Origin: Bacillota bacterium
GTDB taxonomy: Bacteria; Bacillota; Sulfobacillia; JACIYH01
NCBI GenBank assembly: GCA_014360055.1
Contig: JACIYH010000021.1
Span: 1 to 34,789 of the forward strand
DNA length: 34,789 nt
Reading direction: 5' to 3'
The notes beneath the pieces are model-generated. The model was not told where the DNA came from and did no database searches. It was given only the letters and a program-made list of their open reading frames with translations. Of the stretch, positions 23,968 through 32,202 are shown piece after piece (the first letter of the stretch is position 1; every line of letters begins with the position of its first letter). Both the position numbers and the translations under genes were made by a program.

Positions 23968-25890
23968 CTATCCTCCCCCCGCGCCTTCTCCGGGGCCGTT
24001 ACCAGGCGGGCCGGTACCCTCAAGCCCGAGCCCCAGCACCTCGGATGCCTCCCGCTCCAGGCCCAGGCGCCGCAGGGTCGCGGGCAAAGGCACACCCCGC
24101 ACGTCCCAGCCATGGGCACGGTAGTACTCGGGCAGCATGGTTTCCAGATGGACCACCTGGCCCCGGGCGGGCCCCCGGGGCAGCGGGTGGTGGGTGTAAC
24201 GGCGGGGAAGGCGGTCGTCCCGGGCGGGCAGCATACCCCGCCGGATATTCAGGAGCCGCTCCAGGTTGTAGGCCCGCTCCGCCAGGTGCAAGAGATCCGC
24301 TGCCGTCCGTTCCTCCCCCGTGGCCAGGGTGACGAACCGGGCCAGGTCCTCCGGCAAGAGGGCATAGGTGGCGAAGGTGGTGTACTTGCATATTTCTGCA
24401 GAGTCGCACAGCATGGCGAAGTACTCGTGCCAAACAACCATGGGCACCTTGCCCCGTTCCGTATACGGGTCCACGCAATAGGGATTCCCGAACCAGCGCA
24501 CTCCTTCCTGCTCGCTCATGCCCAGCAACTCGAAGTTGGGGAGGGCGGTCAGGTGATCCCCTCCCCGGTTGGCCGTGGCTTCCGAAAGGCCAAAACCCTT
24601 GCCCGTGCGCACGTCAAAGGCGGGCAGTTCCAGCCCCTTGACCTCAAGGGCGAATTCCTCCGACCCCGGGATGGCGCGGGCCAGGCGGGCCACCCCCTGC
24701 CCGGCCAGTTCGCCCAACCCTTCCCGGTAGGCCATCTTGCGCAGGAGGTCGATGACCACGGCGGCATCCCCCCAGGGGAGCCGGTCGGGGATGAGGTCAC
24801 GCTGGGACGCTTCCATCAGGAAGGAGATGGCCGTTCCGGCCGAAATGGTGTCCAGGCCCAGGTCGTTGCACAGGTGGTTGGCGTACAGGATGGCCTCCAG
24901 GTCCCCCAGTCCCACCCGTGACCCCAGGCACACCAGGGTCTCGTATTCGGGACCCCCACCCCTCATGCGGTGGGGCCCCGTCCTCACTTCCACGTAGTTC
25001 TTGCAGTGCAGCGGGCAGCACCAGCAGGCCTTCTTGGCCACGGTGTACCCGGCGTGCAGGCGCCGGGAGGATATGCCCTCGTAATGCTCGAACACGCCCT
25101 CCTGCGCGTTGCGGGTGGACAGCCCACCCGAGGCCTGGGCGATATCAACCAGGATGGAGGTACCGTACCTGGAGAAGTCCGGGTAGGTCCTGTCCGCCAT
25201 GATCTTGCCGCAGGCGTCGCGCACCGCCTCCAGGAACCGCTCCGGGTCGGCCACCCTCACCTTCCCGGAGCCGCGGGCGGCAATACATTTGAGTTTCTTC
25301 GCCCCCCACACGGCGCCCAGGCCGGGGCGGGCCTGGGCGTCCCAGCCGTCGTTCATCACCGCGGAGACGAGCACCTGATTCTCCCCGGCGGGGCCGATAC
25401 CCAGGTAACGCACGTCCGGACCGTGCCTCTCTTCCAGTAACTCCCAGGTGCGCAACAGTCCCTGCCCCCAAAGGTGGCCGGCAGGAAGTAGTTGGGCACG
25501 GCCGTCCTCCAGGTACAGGTAGACGGGCTCCGGGCTGCAGCCGGTGATGACCAGGGCATCGAACCCGGCCAGCTTCATCTCGGGGCCGAAATGCCCCCCC
25601 GAGTTGGCGTGTCCGACCAGGCCCGTCTTCGGTGAGACCGCTGCCACCGTGAAGCGCCCGGAGGCGGGTGCGAGGGTACCGGTGATGGGACCGGTGGCCA
25701 CCACGATCACGTTCTCCGGGCCCAGGGGATCGGCCCCCGGGGGCACCAGGTCGTACAGCAGGCGCGCCGCCAGGGCCCTGCCCCCGAGGTAATCCCTCTG
25801 CAGGGCGTCGGGGAAAGATCTGCCCTCCACCGTCCCCTTGCTCAAATCGACCCACAGGATGGTGCCCTGGTAGGAAACCCCCGCCACCAT
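23968..25890 (-). CDS. Aldehyde:ferredoxin oxidoreductase family protein (AOR1)
   Basis: This 640-residue protein has all three AOR domains. The N-terminal part (YQGTILWVDLSKGTVEGRSF) and GATGP-like PITGTLAPASGRF bind the two pterins with IGPAGENQ and DLGLDTIS. The [4Fe-4S] cluster ligands are intact: CWCCPLHC (Cys-x2-Cys-x3-Cys) with the distal Cys in SAEICKYTTF. The family oxidises aldehydes, or reduces acids, with ferredoxin; some members act on other C-H or C=O groups. The ATG at 25890 has AAGGAGG upstream and a GTG as second codon. The Gly/Pro-rich C-terminus (GLEGTGPPGNGPGEGAGGG) is low-complexity. Confidence 0.9.
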   Translation of the reverse strand: MVAGVSYQGTILWVDLSKGTVEGRSFPDALQRDYLGGRALAARLLYDLVPPGADPLGPENVIVVATGPITGTLAPASGRFTVAAVSPKTGLVGHANSGGHFGPEMKLAGFDALVITGCSPEPVYLYLEDGRAQLLPAGHLWGQGLLRTWELLEERHGPDVRYLGIGPAGENQVLVSAVMNDGWDAQARPGLGAVWGAKKLKCIAARGSGKVRVADPERFLEAVRDACGKIMADRTYPDFSRYGTSILVDIAQASGGLSTRNAQEGVFEHYEGISSRRLHAGYTVAKKACWCCPLHCKNYVEVRTGPHRMRGGGPEYETLVCLGSRVGLGDLEAILYANHLCNDLGLDTISAGTAISFLMEASQRDLIPDRLPWGDAAVVIDLLRKMAYREGLGELAGQGVARLARAIPGSEEFALEVKGLELPAFDVRTGKGFGLSEATANRGGDHLTALPNFELLGMSEQEGVRWFGNPYCVDPYTERGKVPMVVWHEYFAMLCDSAEICKYTTFATYALLPEDLARFVTLATGEERTAADLLHLAERAYNLERLLNIRRGMLPARDDRLPRRYTHHPLPRGPARGQVVHLETMLPEYYRAHGWDVRGVPLPATLRRLGLEREASEVLGLGLEGTGPPGNGPGEGAGGG

Positions 25891-25933
25891 ACAACCTCCT
25901 TCACGCCGCGGCCGGCACGGATGCGGACGCCGC

Positions 25934-27112
25934 TCAATAAGGCCGGCTCAGGGCGAACTGGGGGCAGATACTGCCGCACAGGCCGCAACCCTGGCACTTT
26001 TGCGCGTCCACGGTGACCGGCCCCACCTCATCCTGGGATATGGCCCCCGCCGGGCAGGAGGGCAGGCACAGGCCACACCCCGTGCAGCGGCCGGTATCCA
26101 CACGGGCGGGCCTCACCTCCAGCTGGACCGGCTGGCCCTCACCCACCGCCCGCAGGTAACGCCCCCGGATCTCCTCCGGAGAACCATAACCGTGGTCGTC
26201 CAGCCACCTGCCCAGTTCCGCGGCCACCCGCCCGTAGATGCCGGGACCCTGGAGGATGGCCCCCGTGCAGATCTGAACCGCCCGGGCTCCGGCCATCAGG
26301 AACTGCACGGCATCCCGGCCCGACATGATACCGCCCACCCCGATCACCGGCTTGGGCGTGGCCCGGGCCAGCTCGAACACGCAGCGCAGGGCCAGGGGCC
26401 TGATGGGCGCCCCCGAGATCCAGCCGTAGCCGAAGGGGCTGCCCAGGTAAGGAGCGGGGTTTTCCGGGTCGAAGTCCAGACACGGCCCCAGGGAGTTGAT
26501 GGCCACGAACCCGTCCACGTAGGGCTCGATGGCCCGCGCCACCGCCACCAGGTCGGGGACGTTGGGGGACAGCTTGGCGAATACGGGGATGCTCACTGCG
26601 TCGCGCAGGGCGCGGGCCGTCTCCAGCACGGGGTCGATGGCGCCACCCAGGTAGTGCACCGAAAACTCGATGGCGTCCACCCCCGCCCGTTCGACCTGCG
26701 GACCCACCTCGCGCACCTCATCGGCCGTGTACCCTATGCTGGCGATCACGGGCAACCGCGTCTCCCGTGCCCGGGGGTACTCGGCGGCCAGCCACCTCTC
26801 CAGGGGAAGCTCCGACCAGAGTTCCGTGTTGAGCAAGGCCTGGCCTGCCTGCACCTCGGTACGCACCACGCGGGCCAGACCCCCGCCTGCGCCCACGGAG
26901 ATGAGGTGCAGGATGCGCCCCCGGCCGGGCACCATCATGTTGGGGTGGGGTACCGGGGCCGGCTTCACCGACACCGTCTTGCACACCAGCCCACCGGCAC
27001 CCCCCTGTGCCGCCCGCACCAGGGCCGCCCCATCCTGGGAGGGGGGCCCGGCGGCGGTGAACACGGGGTTGGGAAAAGTGAGCCCGGCGAAACTCACACG
27101 CAGGTCTGCCAA
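25934..27112 (-). CDS. PreA/dihydroorotate-dehydrogenase-like flavoprotein with 2[4Fe-4S] ferredoxin domain
   Basis: The N-terminal FMN barrel shows LTFPNPVFTAAGPPSQDG, VFAKLSPNVPDLVAVA, VAINSLGPCLD and the phosphate loop GVGGIMSGRDAVQFLMAGA with VQICTGAIL. The C-terminus has two cluster motifs, CTGCGLCLPSCPAGA and CQGCGLCGSICPQFA. PreA is the dihydropyrimidine dehydrogenase subunit that reduces uracil or thymine. However, the catalytic Cys loop (NFSCPQ in PreA) reads EFSVHYLGG, so the proton-donating Cys is missing and the substrate is probably different. TTG at 27112 is the likely start: GGAGGTGAGG precedes it and the AOR2 stop is 4 bp away. No PreT (NAD-binding) partner is adjacent, so ferredoxin may be the donor. 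Confidence 0.85.
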   Translation of the reverse strand: MADLRVSFAGLTFPNPVFTAAGPPSQDGAALVRAAQGGAGGLVCKTVSVKPAPVPHPNMMVPGRGRILHLISVGAGGGLARVVRTEVQAGQALLNTELWSELPLERWLAAEYPRARETRLPVIASIGYTADEVREVGPQVERAGVDAIEFSVHYLGGAIDPVLETARALRDAVSIPVFAKLSPNVPDLVAVARAIEPYVDGFVAINSLGPCLDFDPENPAPYLGSPFGYGWISGAPIRPLALRCVFELARATPKPVIGVGGIMSGRDAVQFLMAGARAVQICTGAILQGPGIYGRVAAELGRWLDDHGYGSPEEIRGRYLRAVGEGQPVQLEVRPARVDTGRCTGCGLCLPSCPAGAISQDEVGPVTVDAQKCQGCGLCGSICPQFALSRPY

Positions 27113-27116
27113 CCCC

Positions 27117-29150
27117 TCACCTCCCGTCGCCCTCGGGGCCCCGACCCGGCTCCGTACCGCCGGGGGAGCACGGCCGCCCGGGCCCTCCGCACCCCGTGTT
27201 CGCCGGGCACGCCGGCCGCGGCCCGCCCGCCAGCCGCCCCAGTCGGGCGAGTTCTTCCGCCACGTCCCCCAGGCCGGCCTCTTCCAGGATCTCCCGGTAG
27301 GGAAGGCCGGTGGCCTGATCGTAGCCGCGTACCTCGTAGTACTCCCGGAGCATGGGCTCCAGGCGGCACACTTCCCCCCGGGCCGGCCCCGAGGGCATGG
27401 GCTCCTCGGTGAAACGGGGATGCAGGGTGTCCCGCGACCGGTCCCAGCCCAGCCGGACGTTGAACGCACGCCGCAGATGGCAGATGCGGCGCCCCAGTGC
27501 CCGCACCGCCTCGGGATCGGCGTACTCCGTCATCCCGGTGGCGGTCGAGATGGCCCGCGCAAACTCGGGGAAGTAGTAAATGGGCGGCCACATGACCCCG
27601 TACTTGCACACGATCATGGAGTCGCACACGGCAAAGCACTCTTCCTGGTCCGCCACCATGTAGCCCTTGTAGGTTTCATCGAGGAGGTTCCCGCACACCT
27701 CCGGGTCCAGGTGGGGGAAGCGCTCAATGGCCTTGGATCGGAACCCCAACTCGTCGATCACCGACAGGCTGCGCAGGTGGTCCGCACCCCGCACGTTGAT
27801 CGCGTAAGTGCAGCCGACGGACTTGTGAGAGCGCGGGTCCTGTCCGGAGGCCTCCAGCCCGTTCACCGAGATGGAGTACCGCCAGGCCTCGCCCCCCAGT
27901 TCCCGCGCTGCCAGGTCGCAGCCTTCTCCGAGCAGGCGGCCAAATCCTTCCCGGCGGGCGATCTGCTCCAGCAGGGCCAGCGCAACCTCGCCGTCCCCCC
28001 AGCGGATCTCCATCCCACCCGTCTCTTCTTTGCCGATCAGACCGCGCTCGTACAGCTCCATGGCAAAGGCCACCGCCGCCCCCGCCGAGATGGTGTCCAG
28101 GCCGTAGATGTTGCACAGGTAGTTGGCCCGCATCACCACGTCCAGGTCGTACACCAGGATGTTGGGACCCCAGGCGTCCACCGTCTCGTACTCGGGCCCC
28201 TCCGAGCGGGTGCCCCGGTACGGGCCCGAGGACACGTGGGAGACGTACTTGCACTGCAGGGCGCATCCGAAACAGGCCTTGTGGGCCACCCGGTATCTCT
28301 GCCTGATGGCCTCGCAACCCACCCTCTCCACGTCGGGGAGGTACCCGTCCTGGTGGTTCTTCACGGGCAGGCGCCCGATGGCGTTCATGGCGTCGGTGAG
28401 GCCGGTGGTACCGTAGCGGCGGGACGTGCGGCGGATGTAATCCGCCCACTCCCCCTCCCGGTGGGCAAGATGAGCTTCCCGGCAGGCGGCCAGGAACCCT
28501 TCGGGATCCGCCACCCGCACGGGCCCAAACCCGCGTACGGCGATGGCCTTCAGCCCCTTGGCCCCCATCACCGCACCCATGCCCGTCCGCCCGGCCGCCC
28601 GCCAGTAGTCGGACATGATGGCCGCGTACCGCACGAGCTTTTCCCCGGCGGGACCGATGCACGCCACCTTGACCTCGGGATCGCCCAACTCGCGGGCAAT
28701 GGTATCGGTGGTCTCCGGTACGGGCTTTCCCCACAAGGCGGCCGCCGACCGCAATTCGGCGCGCCCATCCTGGATGCATAGCCATACCGGCTCGGAGGCC
28801 CTGCCCCGGATCACCAGGTAGTCGAACCCGGCGTACTTTAACTCGGCGCCGAAAAAGCCCCCCGCGTGGGCCTCGCCCCAGTGGAAGGTGAGGGGAGATA
28901 GCGCAGCCGCCATCCAGCGCCCCGAAGGGGGATACAGGGTGCCGGTGAGGGGACCGGTGGCTATGACCAGCACGTTGTCCGGGCCCAGGGGATCCGTGCC
29001 CGGCCGCACCTGATCCCACAGGACGCGGGCCGCCACCCCGTCCCCGCCCAGGTACATCCGCTGCATTTCCTCCGGAACCGGCAGGGTTTCCACCCTGCCC
29101 GCGGAAAGGTCCACGTCCAGAAACCTACCCTGGTATCCGCCCAGAGCCAC
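27117..29150 (-). CDS. Aldehyde:ferredoxin oxidoreductase family protein (AOR2)
   Basis: This AOR paralogue begins VALGGYQGRFLDVDLSAGRV. The GTG at 29150 has AAGGAGG seven bases upstream; the GTG at 29156 overlaps the ferredoxin stop and is too near that site. Pterin-binding parts include TGPLTGTLYPPSGRW, IGPAGEKL and IYGLDTIS. Cluster ligands are ACFGCALQC and the Cys in DSMIVCKYGVMW. After the usual AOR end (LGDVAEELARLGR) there is a tail of about 40 residues with three Cys (PACPANTGCGGPGRPCSPGG), absent from AOR1 and AOR3. It sits directly between its likely electron partner (polyferredoxin) and the PreA-like gene. Confidence 0.9.
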   Translation of the reverse strand: MALGGYQGRFLDVDLSAGRVETLPVPEEMQRMYLGGDGVAARVLWDQVRPGTDPLGPDNVLVIATGPLTGTLYPPSGRWMAAALSPLTFHWGEAHAGGFFGAELKYAGFDYLVIRGRASEPVWLCIQDGRAELRSAAALWGKPVPETTDTIARELGDPEVKVACIGPAGEKLVRYAAIMSDYWRAAGRTGMGAVMGAKGLKAIAVRGFGPVRVADPEGFLAACREAHLAHREGEWADYIRRTSRRYGTTGLTDAMNAIGRLPVKNHQDGYLPDVERVGCEAIRQRYRVAHKACFGCALQCKYVSHVSSGPYRGTRSEGPEYETVDAWGPNILVYDLDVVMRANYLCNIYGLDTISAGAAVAFAMELYERGLIGKEETGGMEIRWGDGEVALALLEQIARREGFGRLLGEGCDLAARELGGEAWRYSISVNGLEASGQDPRSHKSVGCTYAINVRGADHLRSLSVIDELGFRSKAIERFPHLDPEVCGNLLDETYKGYMVADQEECFAVCDSMIVCKYGVMWPPIYYFPEFARAISTATGMTEYADPEAVRALGRRICHLRRAFNVRLGWDRSRDTLHPRFTEEPMPSGPARGEVCRLEPMLREYYEVRGYDQATGLPYREILEEAGLGDVAEELARLGRLAGGPRPACPANTGCGGPGRPCSPGGTEPGRGPEGDGR

Positions 29151-29152
29151 GC

Positions 29153-29641
29153 TCACCCCTCCTTCGCCGCCAGGTCCAGGTAGCGGGCCAGATAACCCAG
29201 GCTCGCCCGCTTGCGCGCCAGCCCTACCCGGTCGGCCCGCACGTACTCGATGGCCCCCACCGGGCACATCCCGGCGCAGCGCGGACTGCCCCCGCACAGG
29301 TCACACTTGATGATTTTCCCCGTCTCCGGGTGAATGGCGGGGCCCCCGAAGGGACAGGCCAGCACGCACATGTGACACCCGATGCACCGCCGCGCGTCCA
29401 CCAGCACCGCCCCCGTCTCCGGGTCCCGGTCGATGGCCCGCGCGGTACAGGCCTCCATGCACAGGGCGGTCTGACACTGCTGGCACACCATGGGCACGTC
29501 CACCCCCTCCCGCTTCCAGGACACCACCTGGATGCGGGAAAGGGCCGGGCTGAATACGCGCTCGTGTTCCCACGAGCAGGCCAGCTCGCACACGCGGCAC
29601 CCGGTGCACTTCTCCGGCCAAACCAGCAGCACCTTCTGCAC
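29153..29641 (-). CDS. Polyferredoxin, four [4Fe-4S] clusters (AOR electron partner)
   Basis: This 162-residue protein of the HycB/PhsB type has 16 Cys in four groups: CTGCRVCELAC, CQQCQTALCMEAC, CIGCHMCVLACPFGG and CDLCGGSPRCAGMC. It should carry electrons between AOR and ferredoxin or a quinone/NAD reductase. I take the GTG at 29641 (VQKVLLVWPEKC), with GGGGGGAG upstream, rather than the TTG at 29659. It ends 2 bp before the start of AOR2, with the AOR2 ribosome site inside its last codons, so the two are coupled. Confidence 0.88.
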   Translation of the reverse strand: MQKVLLVWPEKCTGCRVCELACSWEHERVFSPALSRIQVVSWKREGVDVPMVCQQCQTALCMEACTARAIDRDPETGAVLVDARRCIGCHMCVLACPFGGPAIHPETGKIIKCDLCGGSPRCAGMCPVGAIEYVRADRVGLARKRASLGYLARYLDLAAKEG

Positions 29642-29698
29642 GCTCTCTCCCCCCAACACTCCTCAGCCTGCCCGTCCGCGCTACCTGGCGCCCACCCG

Positions 29699-29926
29699 CT
29701 ATCCACCGCCCGCGGGCCAGAGGAGGGACACCTCATCCCCCGGCTGCAGGACCGTACCCTCACGTGCCTGGCGGCCGTTCACCACCACCACGGGCGGGGG
29801 AAAGCGGGGTAGCCCCAGCACGTCGATGAGTTGCGCGGCCCGGGTCCCTTCCGGCAACTCGACCTCTCCCTCCCCGGCGGGATAGAACTGGGCCAGCGGC
29901 CCCACCACCTTAACCCGTACCTTCAA
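29699..29926 (-). CDS. MoaD/ThiS-like sulfur carrier
   Basis: This 75-residue beta-grasp protein reads MKVRVKVVGPLAQFYPAGEG, then TRAAQLIDVLGLP and VVVVNGRQAREGTVLQPGDEVSLLWPAGGG. Unlike the other copy it ends in the expected Gly-Gly (one extra Gly), so it can be activated by a MoeB/ThiF-like enzyme and donate sulfur for pterin dithiolene synthesis. It overlaps the AOR3 gene by 17 bp and probably serves the W/Mo cofactor of this cluster. Genes of this kind are common in AOR loci. Confidence 0.85.
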   Translation of the reverse strand: MKVRVKVVGPLAQFYPAGEGEVELPEGTRAAQLIDVLGLPRFPPPVVVVNGRQAREGTVLQPGDEVSLLWPAGGG

Positions 29927-31793
29927 GATCCCTCACCAGCTCCGGCAAGCCCAACTCCTGCAGGCGTTCCCGGGTGGGAATGCCATCGGGAGTCCAGCCC
30001 CGCTCCCGGTAATACTCGTCCAGCATGTAGTCAAGTTCCACCACGTGGCCCCGGGCGGGCCCGTCGGGTGCCGGCTCCTTCAGGAGGCGCTCCGGCAGGG
30101 TATCATGGGCCCGGCGCAGGCCCAGCCTCACGTTGTACATGCGCTGCAGGTTGACTACGCGTTCCCCCAGCTTCTCCAGGTCGGCCACCGAAAAGTCCAT
30201 GCCGCAGGTGAGCGCCAGCCCCTCCGCCACCTCCTCGTACCCCAGGGTGGGGGGCACCATGGTGCCGTACTTGCACGCCCCCACCGATTCCACCACTGCC
30301 GCCCAGTTCTCATTGACGTACACCATGTGACCCTTGTGCACGGGCGACAGCCGGTCGGCCATCTCGGGCATGTACTGGGGGCCGTAGACCCGCCTGATCT
30401 CCTCGTCGAAGCCGCCCTCGTCCAGCACGGGGAAGGCGTAGAGGTGGTCGGCCCCCCGCGCCGAGGTGGCCATGGCCAGCCCCATGGACTTCTGCCCCCT
30501 GGGCTCCTGCCCGGCGATCTCCATCCCCTTGACGTGCATGACCAGCTTCTCCGCCTCCGGGCCCAGTTCCCGGGCCGCCCGCAGCGACCCGCTGGCCAGG
30601 AAGTCCCCCAGCCCCTCCCGGTACGCCAGGCGGCGGGTTAGCTCCACCACGGTTTCGGCGTTTCCCCAGCTCAGGTCCAGGTCGCCCACCAGTTCCCGCG
30701 GGAGCAGACCACGCTCCCATGCCTCCATGGCCCACGAGATGACGGCACCGGCTCCGATGGTGTCCAGCCCCAGTACGTTGCACAGGTAACCGGCGTAGAT
30801 CACCGCCTCCAGGTCGTCCACGCCGCACCGGGACCCCAGGGCGGCCAGGGTCTCGAACTCCGGCCCCCCGGTGCGACAGCGAAAGCGGCCTTCCCTCACC
30901 TCCACGTAGCGGCCGCAACGCTGGGCACAGGCGAAGTCGGCCCGCGGCTTGATGAGGTACTCCTGGCGCAGCCGCCTGCCCCCGATGCGGCGGGCCCCCG
31001 GAAACACGCCGGAGCGCAGGTTCCAGGTGGGCACGCGGCCGATGTCCGACATGATCTCCATGAGGCCCGCGGTGCCGTACACCACCCGGGTGCCGGCGAT
31101 GGGGTCGTCGAGCAGCTTCTGGATCATGCGCCGGCAGAACTCGGGATAGCGGGCCCGATCGGCCACCTCGACCCCGCCCGTGCCCCGCACGCAGATGGCC
31201 TTGAGGCGTTTGGCCCCCATCACCGCCCCCACGCCGCACCTGGCCGCCACCCGGTCGCGGTCGTTGACGATGGCTGCTACCAGCACCAGGTTCTCCCCGG
31301 CCGGCCCGATGCTCGCCACCCGGCAGTCGTCACCGTGGGCGTCGAGCAGGATGTCCTCGGTCTCGTGGACGTTCTTTCCCCAGAGGTGACCGGCGTCCCT
31401 GATCTCGACCCGCTCGTCGGAGATGAAAATGTAAACGGGCCGCGGGGACTCACCTTCCACCACCAGCCCGTCGTAGCCGGCGAACTTGAGGGCGGGGGCC
31501 CAGTGCCCGGCGGCGTGGGCTTCCCCCCAGATGCCCGTGAGGGGGGAACGGGTGGTGACCACGTACCGGTTCCCCTGGGGCCACATGGTACCGGTGAACG
31601 GCCCCGTGAAGAAGTAAAGCTTGTTGTCGGGACCGAGAGGGTCAACGTGGGGGCCCACCTCCCGGTACAGCAGCCAGGAAGCATAACCGGTTCCCCCCAG
31701 GAAGCGGCGCACGAGGTTCCCGTCCAGTGGTTCCTTACGCACCTCGCCCCGGGTCAGGTCAACGCGCAGGATCTTACCCGTATACCCGTACAA
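29910..31793 (-). CDS. Aldehyde:ferredoxin oxidoreductase family protein (AOR3), Asp-substituted cluster motif
   Basis: This 627-residue AOR starts at a TTG (MYGYTGKILRVDLTRGEV) inside the end of the upstream ferredoxin gene, an overlap of 20 bp. Pterin motifs are TGPFTGTMWPQGNRY, IGPAGENLV and LGLDTIGAG. The cluster motif differs: AOR2 has ACFGCALQC at the position where this protein reads ADFACAQRC, so the first Cys ligand is Asp, while the other two and the distal Cys (VGACKYGTMV) remain. Asp-ligated [4Fe-4S] clusters are known in some ferredoxins and have shifted potential or easy loss of one iron. AOR3 may thus have a different redox role. No frameshift is seen. Confidence 0.9.
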   Translation of the reverse strand: MYGYTGKILRVDLTRGEVRKEPLDGNLVRRFLGGTGYASWLLYREVGPHVDPLGPDNKLYFFTGPFTGTMWPQGNRYVVTTRSPLTGIWGEAHAAGHWAPALKFAGYDGLVVEGESPRPVYIFISDERVEIRDAGHLWGKNVHETEDILLDAHGDDCRVASIGPAGENLVLVAAIVNDRDRVAARCGVGAVMGAKRLKAICVRGTGGVEVADRARYPEFCRRMIQKLLDDPIAGTRVVYGTAGLMEIMSDIGRVPTWNLRSGVFPGARRIGGRRLRQEYLIKPRADFACAQRCGRYVEVREGRFRCRTGGPEFETLAALGSRCGVDDLEAVIYAGYLCNVLGLDTIGAGAVISWAMEAWERGLLPRELVGDLDLSWGNAETVVELTRRLAYREGLGDFLASGSLRAARELGPEAEKLVMHVKGMEIAGQEPRGQKSMGLAMATSARGADHLYAFPVLDEGGFDEEIRRVYGPQYMPEMADRLSPVHKGHMVYVNENWAAVVESVGACKYGTMVPPTLGYEEVAEGLALTCGMDFSVADLEKLGERVVNLQRMYNVRLGLRRAHDTLPERLLKEPAPDGPARGHVVELDYMLDEYYRERGWTPDGIPTRERLQELGLPELVRDLEGTG

Positions 31794-32190
31794 GCTTCAT
31801 CACCCCCGGGGGGCAGAATCCGGCGCAGGTGCCGCACTGCATGCAGATGAGGGGGTACCCTTCCCCGGGGTGGAAGAACACCGCGCCGTACGGACACGCT
31901 TCCCCGCAGGCACCACAGGCAGCACACAGGTCCCGCTCCAGTTCCACGTGCCCCTCCCGAACCGACAGCGCCCCCGTTGGGCACGCCTCCACGCAGGGAT
32001 GATCCGGACAGTTGCGGCACATCGACACCTCGTCCCGCCCGTCGTCGTACCTCTTCACCCGCACCCGGGCCAGAGCCGGTGCCACCCGGCCGAAGTGCTC
32101 CAGACTGCAGGCGGCCTCACAGTAACGACAGCCCGTGCACTCTTTGGGATCCACCTCGTAGTGCGCCAGCACCTCGCGCTCTCCCGCCAC
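31774..32190 (-). CDS. Polyferredoxin, four [4Fe-4S] clusters (AOR electron partner)
   Basis: This 138-residue protein has 16 Cys in four sets: CTGCRYCEAAC, CRNCPDHPCVEAC, CAACGACGEACPYGA and CMQCGTCAGFCPPG. It is of the same general type as the other polyferredoxin of the cluster but clearly diverged. The GTG at 32190 has AGGAGGGG seven bases upstream, 12 bp after the carbamoyltransferase stop. It overlaps AOR3, with which it most likely forms an enzyme/electron-carrier pair, just as the second polyferredoxin pairs with AOR2. Confidence 0.88.
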   Translation of the reverse strand: MAGEREVLAHYEVDPKECTGCRYCEAACSLEHFGRVAPALARVRVKRYDDGRDEVSMCRNCPDHPCVEACPTGALSVREGHVELERDLCAACGACGEACPYGAVFFHPGEGYPLICMQCGTCAGFCPPGVMKLVRVYG

Positions 32191-32202
32191 CCCGTGCCCC
32201 TC

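Noticed and set aside
26670-28781. 703-residue + strand ORF
   Set aside because: It lies antisense to the PreA-like and AOR2 genes; no motif and no start signal.
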